This document shows, piece by piece, positions 1-6,294 of a stretch of 15,853 nucleotides of DNA. Both the position numbers and the translations under genes were made by a program. Within the stretch, counting starts at the first letter, position 1, and each line of letters begins with the position of its first letter. The stretch is from Syntrophomonadaceae bacterium (GTDB lineage Bacteria; Bacillota; Dethiobacteria; DTU022), in NCBI GenBank assembly GCA_007127255.1, contig SKZS01000163.1:1-15853 (forward strand). The letters are read 5' to 3'. Under the pieces are notes generated by a model that did no database searches, was not told where the DNA came from, and saw nothing but the letters and a program-made list of their open reading frames with translations.

Positions 1-642
1 GAAATTGGATCAATGAACCTGGAGGCCCAGGGGAGGCTTTTACGGGCGATCCAGGAAGGCGAAATCATCCGGGTTGGTGAGTCGCGGACCCGCCGTATTG
101 ATGTGCGGGTCATCGCTGCTACAAATGCAGACCTGGAAAAAATGCTTGAAAATGGTCAATTTCGCAAAGACCTTTATTATCGCCTGAACGTTTTCCCGAT
201 TGAAATGCCCCCGCTAAGAGAGATTAAAAGTGATATTCCTCTCCTGGTCAAGCATTATCTCTCCCGTTATGCCCAGGAATACGGGCGGACCGTGGTTGAA
301 ACCAATCCCGAGGTTTACCGCCGCCTGAAAGAGTATGACTGGCCGGGGAATATGCGTGAACTGCAGAATGTAATCGCCAGGGCGCTTATCAACCTGGACC
401 GGGATGAAACGATCATTGAAGAGAGGCACCTGATGATGCCTTTTGTACCCTCTCCCGCAGGCAAAAATTCGAATGAGGAACCGCTGGCGGGATCTCTGAA
501 AGATATGCACAGTGCCTGGGAAAAAAGCGTTCTCCAGCAGGCAATGCGGGAAGCCGGTGGAAACAAGGCTGAAGCTGCCCGGAACCTGAATATTTCGATT
601 CGCAACCTCTACAACAAACTTCATCACCATAAGCTTATTTAA
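1..642 (+). CDS. sigma-54-dependent transcriptional activator, C-terminal part (5' truncated)
   Basis: This is the 3' portion of a bacterial enhancer-binding protein that would activate RNA polymerase carrying sigma-54 by ATP hydrolysis. The reading frame is open from base 1, so the gene starts outside the window; the ATG at 13 lies inside the AAA+ domain and is not the start. Visible in order are the end of the Walker B region (EIGSMN), the sensor I stretch RVIAATN, the arginine-finger motif FRKDLYYRL (160-186), the sensor II motif WPGNMREL (340-363) and a C-terminal Fis-type helix-turn-helix (about 550-639, GGNKAEAARNLNISIRNLY). The GAFTGA loop and any sensory domain are upstream and unseen. 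The stop at 640-642 lies about 120 bases before a sigma-54 promoter, so the protein probably controls the dehydrogenase/oxidoreductase operon. By position it resembles BkdR of Bacillus, which controls branched-chain keto acid use; that match is inference. The signal it senses is unknown. Confidence 0.95.
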   Translation, partial: EIGSMNLEAQGRLLRAIQEGEIIRVGESRTRRIDVRVIAATNADLEKMLENGQFRKDLYYRLNVFPIEMPPLREIKSDIPLLVKHYLSRYAQEYGRTVVETNPEVYRRLKEYDWPGNMRELQNVIARALINLDRDETIIEERHLMMPFVPSPAGKNSNEEPLAGSLKDMHSAWEKSVLQQAMREAGGNKAEAARNLNISIRNLYNKLHHHKLI

Positions 643-671
643 CGGTCATTTTTTAATACCCGGTCGTTAAA
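638..671. repeat. dyad TTTAACG-N20-CGTTAAA, candidate activator site
   Basis: Perfect 7-base inverted arms at 638-644 and 665-671 are separated by 20 bases and overlap the stop codon of the activator gene. The dyad lies roughly 90-120 bases upstream of the sigma-54 promoter, a usual distance for an upstream activator sequence. The arms are short and AT-rich, so chance or a weak hairpin cannot be excluded. Confidence 0.3.
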
Positions 672-758
672 CAATATTCCCTTTTATATGGATACCTATA
701 TTTTATAGTGCTTAATTCCCCCTCAAAAAGGTTTTTTATTAACCCCTTTTTTGACACA

Positions 759-774
759 TGGTACGAAAATTGCG
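759..774 (+). promoter_or_regulatory. sigma-54 (-24/-12) promoter
   Basis: The sequence TGGTACGAAAATTGCG matches the sigma-54 consensus TGGCAC-N5-TTGC closely. It has the invariant GG at 760-761 and GC at 772-773, separated by exactly 10 bases. Transcription would start near 785, leaving a leader of about 33 bases before the dehydrogenase ATG. The adjacent upstream gene encodes a sigma-54 activator, which strongly supports the call. A weak A-tract/T-tract hairpin (AAAAAGG at 725-731, CCTTTTT at 745-751) just upstream could end the activator transcript. Confidence 0.85.
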
Positions 775-804
775 AATATATAATAGCAGCTATTAAATAT
801 TTAA

Positions 805-810
805 GGGAGG
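805..810 (+). promoter_or_regulatory. ribosome binding site of the dehydrogenase gene
   Basis: GGGAGG lies 7 bases before the ATG at 818. It is only 4 bases before the in-frame TTG at 815, so the ATG is the better start. Confidence 0.75.
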
Positions 811-817
811 GTTATTG

Positions 818-1873
818 ATGTCGGGTTACCTGTCCAAGATGGCAGAACAGAAATTTGAAGAGGTGGTCCTGGTTCATGATGCGAAAACAGGCTTAAAGGC
901 GGCAATTGCCATACACAGCACAGTGCGAGGTCCGGCGCTGGGGGGAACCCGAATGTGGGCTTACCCCGATGAAAGATCGGCAGTAGAAGATGTTATGAAT
1001 CTAGCCCGGGGAATGAGCTATAAATCGGCTGCTGCTGAGCTGCCACTCGGCGGGGGAAAGGGTGTTATCCTCGATGAACCCGCTACCGAAAAGAGCGAGC
1101 CACTTTTCAGGGCTTACGGTCGTTTCGTGGAGAGAATGAACGGGCGTTTTATTACTGCTGCCGATATGGGAGTGGGAGAGGATGTTTTGGATTGTATCCG
1201 TATGGAGACCGATCATGTTATCGGCGGCAGCGCCCTGGGCAGTCCTTCCCCATTTACTGCTTATGGTGTCTGGAAAGGAATGAAGGCCTGTGCAGAGGAG
1301 GTATTCGGTTCACCGGAACTGAAAGATTTTCGTGTTGCCGTACAGGGCATTGGTACTGTGGGCAGGGCGCTTTGCGAACATCTTGCCGGTGAAGGGGCTA
1401 AGTTGATTGTAGCCGACCTCGATAAAAGTAAAACGGATATGGCCGTGGAATTATGGGACGCAAAAGCGGTAAGCTGTGAAGATATATGCAAACAGGAATG
1501 TGATATTTTTTCTCCCTGCGGCGGAGGAGGAGCTGTTAACGAAGAAACCGTCGCCCAACTGAACTGTAAGGTTGTTGCCGGTGCGGCCAACAATGTTTTA
1601 AAAGAAGATAAATATGGTTCCGTTTTGCATGAACGCGGTATCCTATACGCCCCCGATTACATTATCAATGCAGGGGGGCTTATTTTTGTCGAGCATAGCA
1701 GGCAGGGCGGTAAGGGAGTCGATGAAATAAAAGCTGATATTGCCCGTATTGAGGGACGATTAAAAGATCTATTCCGCCGCGCCAGTGAACAAAAGATGCT
1801 GCCCGCAGAGGTTGCCGATAGAATTGCCGAGGAAAACATGAAAGAAAAACTCGATCACTCCCTGCCCGGTTAA
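818..1873 (+). CDS. leucine dehydrogenase-type amino acid dehydrogenase (Glu/Leu/Phe/Val family)
   Basis: The predicted enzyme reversibly deaminates a branched-chain (or other hydrophobic) L-amino acid to its 2-oxoacid with NAD+ in the cytoplasm. At 351 residues it has the short leucine-dehydrogenase length. The N-terminal domain carries GPALGGTRMW (38-47), the two active-site lysines K69 (MSYKSAAA) and K81 (LGGGKGV), and the catalytic aspartate D116 (ITAADMG). The C-terminal domain has the dinucleotide motif GIGTVG (177-182) with D200 at the end of the next strand, which fits NAD+ preference. YAPDYIINAGG (276-287) is typical of the family. The residue after INAGG is Leu288, where I recall Bacillus leucine dehydrogenases having Val, so Leu, Val or Phe preference is not settled. 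The gene is first behind the sigma-54 promoter, and the oxidoreductase that would consume its product follows directly. Confidence 0.9.
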   Translation: MSGYLSKMAEQKFEEVVLVHDAKTGLKAAIAIHSTVRGPALGGTRMWAYPDERSAVEDVMNLARGMSYKSAAAELPLGGGKGVILDEPATEKSEPLFRAYGRFVERMNGRFITAADMGVGEDVLDCIRMETDHVIGGSALGSPSPFTAYGVWKGMKACAEEVFGSPELKDFRVAVQGIGTVGRALCEHLAGEGAKLIVADLDKSKTDMAVELWDAKAVSCEDICKQECDIFSPCGGGGAVNEETVAQLNCKVVAGAANNVLKEDKYGSVLHERGILYAPDYIINAGGLIFVEHSRQGGKGVDEIKADIARIEGRLKDLFRRASEQKMLPAEVADRIAEENMKEKLDHSLPG

Positions 1874-1882
1874 CAATAAGCA

Positions 1883-1927
1883 TGCAATATTTTGCAAGCA
1901 AACAATTACACCCTGCAGAATATTGCA
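1883..1927 (+). repeat. 14-bp intercistronic stem-loop
   Basis: TGCAATATTTTGCA (1883-1896) can pair with TGCAGAATATTGCA (1914-1927) over 14 consecutive positions, with one G-U wobble and a 17-base loop. It lies in the 71-base gap between the dehydrogenase and the gamma-subunit gene and ends 3 bases before the next ribosome binding site. No T-tract follows, so it is not a classical terminator. It may protect or process the mRNA, or be a protein-binding site, since each arm is itself nearly symmetric. Confidence 0.6.
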
Positions 1928-1930
1928 AGA

Positions 1931-1935
1931 AAGGA
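1931..1935 (+). promoter_or_regulatory. ribosome binding site of the gamma-subunit gene
   Basis: AAGGA lies 9 bases before the ATG at 1945. The in-frame TTG at 1939 would be only 3 bases away, too close, so 1945 is preferred. Confidence 0.6.
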
Positions 1936-1944
1936 TGATTGCTC

Positions 1945-2532
1945 ATGGAAGAAATGTTTGAATTCAGGTTACATGGACGAGGCGGCCAGGGAATTGTGGT
2001 AGCAGCGTCAATATTTACCGAAGCAGTATTTCACGATGGTTATTATGCACGGGCTTTTTCCCTGTTCGGGGCGGAAAGACGCGGTGCCCCTGTAACTGCT
2101 TTTATTCGGGTTAGCAGGGATCGTTTAATGCCGCGCAGCAGGATTTATAATCCGGATTACGTGGTGGTTTTCGATCCGAGCCTGGCTGTTGAAACATCCA
2201 TTGCCGGTTTAAAAAAAGGTGGTTCCCTGCTGGTTAATGCAGGGGAATCAAAAGACGGCGATTTCTTCATCAGCTCAGTAGATGACAGTCCCTACCATAT
2301 TTATACGGTTGATGCAACAGAAATAGCATGGAAGCACAAATTGGCCATAGGAAGTTTCCCAATGGTCAATACGGTAATGCTCGGGGCTATGGCCTCTTTA
2401 AGCGGCCTCGCCTCACTGGAAAGCCTGGTTACTTCGATCAAAAAGAGAGTTACGGCCAGCGTCGAAGCCAATATAAAGGCAGTCGGCGAAGGATACGACA
2501 GCGTTAAGGAGGTGGAACGGCTTGTTACCTGA
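1945..2532 (+). CDS. 2-oxoacid:ferredoxin oxidoreductase, gamma subunit
   Basis: This is the gamma subunit of a four-subunit 2-oxoacid (2-ketoisovalerate or pyruvate type) ferredoxin oxidoreductase, which converts a 2-oxoacid, CoA and oxidised ferredoxin to acyl-CoA, CO2 and reduced ferredoxin. In this family the gamma domain contributes to CoA binding. The 195-residue protein begins with the hallmark HGRGGQGIVVAA (10-21), followed by YYARAFSLFGAERRGAPV, which is characteristic of PorG/VorG. Its length matches the family. The gene overlaps the next one by 11 bases, indicating translational coupling. The gene order gamma-delta-alpha-beta is the one known from POR/VOR loci of archaea and Thermotoga. 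Sequence alone does not separate pyruvate from branched-chain specificity; the upstream leucine-dehydrogenase-type gene favours branched-chain oxoacids. Confidence 0.93.
   Translation: MEEMFEFRLHGRGGQGIVVAASIFTEAVFHDGYYARAFSLFGAERRGAPVTAFIRVSRDRLMPRSRIYNPDYVVVFDPSLAVETSIAGLKKGGSLLVNAGESKDGDFFISSVDDSPYHIYTVDATEIAWKHKLAIGSFPMVNTVMLGAMASLSGLASLESLVTSIKKRVTASVEANIKAVGEGYDSVKEVERLVT
2506..2513 (+). promoter_or_regulatory. ribosome binding site fixing a TTG start
   Basis: A full AAGGAGGT sits 8 bases before the TTG at 2522, inside the end of the gamma gene. This decides the TTG start of the delta/GltD fusion. Confidence 0.85.
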
Positions 2533-4066
2533 AGTAACGAAAGATGAATTACTATATTCTCACGGGAATGAACCAAGTACAGTTAATAAAACCGGGGAAT
2601 GGCGATTTTTAACCCCGAAACGCTCGGAAAAGCTTTCACCCTGCCGCCACGGCTGCCTGTTAAACGGGGAAATACCGGTTTGGATGGAGGCGGTTAAGCA
2701 GGAGAGGTGGGATGAGGCGTGGCAGACTATGAGCCGCTATAATCCTTTTCCGGCCCTGACCGGTTATACTTGTTTTCATCCCTGCACAGAAGAGTGCAAC
2801 CGCGGTCAGCTGGACCAGGTGATCGATATTCCAGCCCTGGAAAGAACTGTCGGTCAGTGGCGGCTTGATAATTACCGTTCCGAAGCAAGACCGCAAAAGA
2901 ATAAGGGCAGGGTAGCCGTTGTCGGCTCCGGTCCGGCAGGGATGAGTTGTGCTTATTACCTGAATGAAGACGGTTATGCAGTAACGGTTTTTGAAAGGGA
3001 AAAAGTCGCCGGGGGCATGTTTGCCCTGGGCATACCTGAATATCGCCTGCCGCGGCGGGTCTTAAAAAGAGAACTGAGCCTGCTTGAAGACAGGGGTATC
3101 AAGTTCACCACGGGTTGCAGCATCGGCAGTGATATTCCCCTGGCTGAACTATACGCCGATTTTGATCAGGTTTTTCTTTCTACCGGTGCCTGGAAGCCGC
3201 GACTTTCCGGTATTAAAGGTGAAGAAAGCCGGGGCGTGTGGAACGCTCTCGAGTTTTTAAGCCGGATCAACAAGGGAGAGCAGGTTGAAGTAACTGACCC
3301 TGTTATTGTTATCGGAGGCGGGAATGCTGCTGTTGACAGCGCCCGAAGCGCCCTGCGCCTGAAGGGTGTAAACCATGTAAGCCTGATTTACCGCCGCAGC
3401 AGGGCAGAAATGCCTGCCGGACAGGTTGAAGTCGAGGCGGCAGAGCACGAAGGTGTTGAGTTGATCTGCAATGCGCTGCCCCGTGAAATTAATACCGACG
3501 GGCAGTCTGTAAGCGGCATTATTTTTGATCACTGCAAAACTAACCGCGAAGGGCTGGTAGTCGACAGGAGTCGTTCATTCCACAAATCCTGTGGAACAGT
3601 TATTATGGCCCTTGGACAGGAAGTGGATTATTCGCTATTTGACACCCTTGAAAAACCAGCCGTAATATTTGCGGGTGGCGATTTGATCAGCGGCCCGGCG
3701 ACCGTGCCGGAAGCGATCAATGCAGGACGTATTGCCGCCATGGCAATCAAGGCGCGCATTAAGGGCCTTCCCGCCCCGATGCTGTTTAAAAGCGAGCAAA
3801 TACCGGTAGGATTCGAGGAGCTCAATCTTGAGGCAAAGTTAAACCTGCAGCTGCAGAATAAGCAGGAGAATCCGTCTGATGAAGCATCGCGATGCCTCGG
3901 TTGCGGGACCTGTAATTCCTGTGGAATATGTTACCTGTTTTGTCCTGACATGGCTGTTGACCCGGTAGACGGTCGTTTTGAATTAAATATGGACTATTGC
4001 AAGGGTTGTGGAATCTGCTTCAAAGAATGTCCTTCACGGGCCCTGGTAATGGAAGGAGGCAGATAA
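2522..4066 (+). CDS. 2-oxoacid:ferredoxin oxidoreductase delta subunit fused to a GltD/NfnB-like NAD(P)-FAD oxidoreductase
   Basis: This 514-residue protein joins a ferredoxin-type delta subunit to a module like the small subunit of glutamate synthase. Residues 22-32 (KTGEWRFLTP) resemble the start of PorD-type delta subunits. They are followed by a GltD-like cysteine region (C41, C45, C84, C88, C92), an FAD-binding fold (GSGPAG, 135-140), an NAD(P)-binding fold (GGGNAA, 265-270) and a C-terminal ferredoxin region. The latter has C464/C467/C470/C474 and C493/C496/C499/C503 for two [4Fe-4S] clusters, plus an extra CLGC pair (C458, C461). The protein probably moves electrons between the oxidoreductase core, ferredoxin and NAD(P)H. 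The TTG start is fixed by the AAGGAGGT at 2506-2513. It lies between gamma and alpha, exactly where a normal delta gene sits, so it is very likely a subunit of the same complex. The direction of electron flow, and whether bifurcation occurs, cannot be read from sequence. Confidence 0.9.
   Translation: MLPEVTKDELLYSHGNEPSTVNKTGEWRFLTPKRSEKLSPCRHGCLLNGEIPVWMEAVKQERWDEAWQTMSRYNPFPALTGYTCFHPCTEECNRGQLDQVIDIPALERTVGQWRLDNYRSEARPQKNKGRVAVVGSGPAGMSCAYYLNEDGYAVTVFEREKVAGGMFALGIPEYRLPRRVLKRELSLLEDRGIKFTTGCSIGSDIPLAELYADFDQVFLSTGAWKPRLSGIKGEESRGVWNALEFLSRINKGEQVEVTDPVIVIGGGNAAVDSARSALRLKGVNHVSLIYRRSRAEMPAGQVEVEAAEHEGVELICNALPREINTDGQSVSGIIFDHCKTNREGLVVDRSRSFHKSCGTVIMALGQEVDYSLFDTLEKPAVIFAGGDLISGPATVPEAINAGRIAAMAIKARIKGLPAPMLFKSEQIPVGFEELNLEAKLNLQLQNKQENPSDEASRCLGCGTCNSCGICYLFCPDMAVDPVDGRFELNMDYCKGCGICFKECPSRALVMEGGR
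4053..4059 (+). promoter_or_regulatory. ribosome binding site of the alpha-subunit gene
   Basis: AAGGAGG lies 9 bases before the ATG at 4069 and decides that start over an in-frame upstream ATG at 3997, which would overlap the delta gene by 70 bases. Confidence 0.85.
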
Positions 4067-4068
4067 TA

Positions 4069-5211
4069 ATGGCTTTTGAAATAATGAGCGGCAGCCAGGC
4101 TGCTGCTGTTGCTGTGCAACGAACAGGTATTGACCTGGTAGTTGCTTATCCGATTACACCACAAACGGCGATAGTGGAAACCCTGGCGAATTTTGATGCC
4201 CGGGGTGAACTGGGCGGAGAGTTTGTCAGCGTGGAATCCGAATATGCCGCACTGGCCTGCTGTTACGGAGCTGCCGCCGCCGGCGCCAGGGTTTTTACCG
4301 CTACTGCTTCACACGGTCTTGCCTATATGCATGAAGTGATTCACTGGTGCAGCGGTGCGCGTGTGCCTGTTGTCATGGCCAATGTAAACAGGACAATAGG
4401 GGCGCCGTGGTGCCTTGATCCTGACCAGGGAGACAGTCTAAGCCAGAGGGATACGGGCTGGATGCAAATTTACTGTTCCGGAGCCCAGGAGGTTCTCGAT
4501 ACGGTTATGCAGGCTTACCTGCTCAGCGAGGAACTGCTGCTGCCCTGTATGGTCGTGTTCGACGGGTTTTATATTTCTCACACATACGAAGCGGTCGATG
4601 TGCCGGATGAGGATTCAGCCCGCGCTTTCATCGGACCGCCGTCATTTGAAGCCCAGGTCAAGCCGGGTTCTCCTGCCAATCTGCATGGATTAACAACAGG
4701 TGATAACCAGGTAAAACTGATCAGAAACCGGCATGAAGCTATGCTTAGGGCACCGGATCTGTTTAAAACTATCAACTCTAAATTTGCAGAAACATTTGGC
4801 CGCAGTTACGGTGTTATTGACAGCGTTATCCCGCCGGGAGCTAAAACCGTTATCCTGGCTGCCGGCGCTACAGCTGAAACAGTAAGATGGTCTTTGCCGA
4901 AGCTAGACAATACGGGTTTCATTCAGCTGAGAATGTTCCGGCCGTTTCCCCGTGAAGAAATTTGCAGCGTCCTTGAAACGCATGGTGTGGAAAAAGTAGT
5001 GGTTATTGACCGCAATTGTTCGACGGGAATGGGCGGCATATTTGCCCAGGAATTAAGGTCTGCTGTCTACGATCTAAATAACCCGCCAGCTGTTCAGGAT
5101 ATAATCCTGGCCGGTGGCATTGACCTGACTTTTGAAATGCTGGAAAGCATCATTAAGGAAGATAAATATCAAGGACAAGTCGAGCAAATATGGGGAGTTG
5201 ATCTTAAATGA
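4069..5211 (+). CDS. 2-oxoacid:ferredoxin oxidoreductase, alpha subunit
   Basis: This is the alpha subunit, which in the POR/VOR family forms the thiamine-diphosphate-binding pyrimidine domain and the transketolase-C-like domain of the enzyme. Its 380 residues match stand-alone PorA/VorA proteins. It shows the conserved YPITPQT (27-33) near the N-terminus, then VSVESEYAAL and ATASHGLAYM, and the later domain containing RMFRPFP. The start is the ATG at 4069, two bases after the preceding stop codon and correctly spaced from its ribosome binding site. It overlaps the beta gene by 4 bases (ATGA), so the two products should be made in equal amounts. The substrate could be pyruvate, 2-ketoisovalerate, 2-ketoisocaproate or 2-keto-3-methylvalerate; the dehydrogenase upstream makes a branched-chain substrate likely but does not prove it. 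Confidence 0.93.
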   Translation: MAFEIMSGSQAAAVAVQRTGIDLVVAYPITPQTAIVETLANFDARGELGGEFVSVESEYAALACCYGAAAAGARVFTATASHGLAYMHEVIHWCSGARVPVVMANVNRTIGAPWCLDPDQGDSLSQRDTGWMQIYCSGAQEVLDTVMQAYLLSEELLLPCMVVFDGFYISHTYEAVDVPDEDSARAFIGPPSFEAQVKPGSPANLHGLTTGDNQVKLIRNRHEAMLRAPDLFKTINSKFAETFGRSYGVIDSVIPPGAKTVILAAGATAETVRWSLPKLDNTGFIQLRMFRPFPREEICSVLETHGVEKVVVIDRNCSTGMGGIFAQELRSAVYDLNNPPAVQDIILAGGIDLTFEMLESIIKEDKYQGQVEQIWGVDLK

Positions 5212-6110
5212 GAATTGAAGAGATGAAACGTGAATCTGAAATGCTTTACGCCGGACATAATGCCTGTCCCGGATGTGGGGCCGCCCTGTCCGTTCGTTTC
5301 CTGACCAGGGCGCTGGGATCTAATATTGCCCTGGTTTTGACTGCATCCTGCTGGAGTATTATTGCCGGCATGCCGCCACTAACAGCTCTCAAATGTCCGA
5401 TTTTGCATTGTCCATTCCCCAGCGCAGGCTCAGTTGGCAGCGGGGTCAGGAGGGGTCTGGATGCCAAAGGTAAGCATGATACCACAGTGGTGGTTTTAGC
5501 CGGAGATGGAGGCACTTTTGATATCGGTCTGCAGGCCTTATCGGGCGCTGCGCAGCGCAACGAAGATTACATATTTGTCTGCTACGATAATGAAGCCTAT
5601 ATGAATACGGGAATGCAAACCAGTTCTGCTACACCTTTTGGCGCCCGTACCAATACGGCTCCATACCCGCTTTTCAAGGAAGGGCAGAAAAAAGACATCA
5701 TGCAAATAATGGCTGCGCACAGCATCCCATACGCGGCAACTGCAACAGTTGCTTTTCCTGAAGATCTGGAAAATAAGCTAAAAAAAGCCCAGGAAATCAA
5801 AGGTTTTCGCTTTATACACATATTATCTCCCTGCCCGCCCGGCTGGGGAACTGAATCCGGCGATACGATCCACCTTTCCAGGCTGGCCGTGTCGACAGGC
5901 TTCTTTCCTCTTTATGAAATTATCAACGGGGTTTCATGGAAGATGACTTGCATGCCTGAAGGAAAAAGAGTTCCCTTAAAAGAGTACCTGATGGGTCAGC
6001 GGCGCTTTAAACAAATGGAAGATATCAGGATCGATGCCCTGCAGGAAGAAGTAGATCATGACTGGGAGATGTTGATGGAGAAAATAGGTTCTTCACAACC
6101 TCTAAAATAA
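5208..6110 (+). CDS. 2-oxoacid:ferredoxin oxidoreductase, beta subunit (TPP-binding)
   Basis: This catalytic beta subunit (300 residues) binds thiamine diphosphate and one [4Fe-4S] cluster. Cysteines C20 and C23 (NACPGCGAAL), C48 (TASCWS) and C209 (SPCPPGW) are in the positions used by PorB/VorB proteins for the proximal cluster. The TPP/Mg motif runs from GDGGT (99-103) to DNEAYMNTG (127-135). The start at 5208 overlaps the alpha stop in an ATGA junction, with GGGGAG (5192-5197) 10 bases ahead; later in-frame ATGs at 5223 and 5241 are possible but less well placed. It ends the first gene set, since a 184-base spacer with two palindromes follows. The longer C-terminal tail past residue 214 is normal for the family. 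Confidence 0.93.
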   Translation: MRIEEMKRESEMLYAGHNACPGCGAALSVRFLTRALGSNIALVLTASCWSIIAGMPPLTALKCPILHCPFPSAGSVGSGVRRGLDAKGKHDTTVVVLAGDGGTFDIGLQALSGAAQRNEDYIFVCYDNEAYMNTGMQTSSATPFGARTNTAPYPLFKEGQKKDIMQIMAAHSIPYAATATVAFPEDLENKLKKAQEIKGFRFIHILSPCPPGWGTESGDTIHLSRLAVSTGFFPLYEIINGVSWKMTCMPEGKRVPLKEYLMGQRRFKQMEDIRIDALQEEVDHDWEMLMEKIGSSQPLK

Positions 6111-6138
6111 CACCATCTATGAAATAATATGTGTGACT

Positions 6139-6153
6139 TCGACATTATGTCGA
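6139..6153. promoter_or_regulatory. perfect 7-1-7 palindrome, candidate operator
   Basis: TCGACAT-T-ATGTCGA is a perfect palindrome with a one-base centre. The one-base loop makes it unsuitable as an RNA hairpin, and its size suits a dimeric repressor or activator. It lies 29 bases after the beta-subunit stop and just upstream of a possible promoter for the fumarase operon. No cognate regulator can be named. Confidence 0.45.
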
Positions 6154-6156
6154 CCT

Positions 6157-6184
6157 TTTAGAAAATAAATTTTAGAATTATAGT
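6157..6184 (+). promoter_or_regulatory. possible sigma-A promoter for the fumarase operon
   Basis: TTTAGA (6157-6162) and TATAGT (6179-6184), with a 16-base spacer, give a moderate -35/-10 pair in an AT-rich stretch. Transcription would begin near 6191, about 100 bases before the fumarase start. AT-rich spacers yield such matches by chance, so this is tentative. Confidence 0.3.
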
Positions 6185-6201
6185 AAAATCTATAATTCTA
6201 A
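6172..6201. repeat. perfect 12-bp inverted repeat with 6-base loop
   Basis: TTAGAATTATAG (6172-6183) and CTATAATTCTAA (6190-6201) are exact reverse complements around TAAAAT. The stem is AT-rich and the nearest T-run (TTTTT, 6209-6213) begins 7 bases after it, so it is a poor intrinsic terminator, although it lies between two gene sets. It overlaps the possible -10 element, so an operator role is also possible. Confidence 0.55.
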
Positions 6202-6279
6202 GCAGGAGTTTTTAAGCAAAAACAGAAAATTAATATATGCTGAGTGTTGAAAAACTCAATAATCTGGATATAACGAATA

Positions 6280-6287
6280 GGGAGGTG
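6280..6287 (+). promoter_or_regulatory. ribosome binding site fixing the TTG start of fumarase alpha
   Basis: GGGAGGTG lies 7 bases before the TTG at 6295, and no ATG is available near the expected N-terminus. This supports a TTG start. Confidence 0.75.
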
Positions 6288-6294
6288 TCTGGTT

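Noticed and set aside
725..752. AAAAAGG/CCTTTTT hairpin as a terminator of the activator gene
   Set aside because: Only two G-C pairs with a long AT loop; the stability is too low to call with confidence.
3997..4068. Upstream ATG that would extend the alpha subunit by 24 residues
   Set aside because: It would overlap the delta ferredoxin region; the extension has no family similarity, and the ribosome binding site at 4053-4059 serves the ATG at 4069.
6247..6274. TTGAAA-N16-TATAAC promoter-like pair before fumarase alpha
   Set aside because: The start of transcription would fall within the ribosome binding site at 6280-6287, leaving almost no leader. A better placed candidate lies upstream at 6157-6184.
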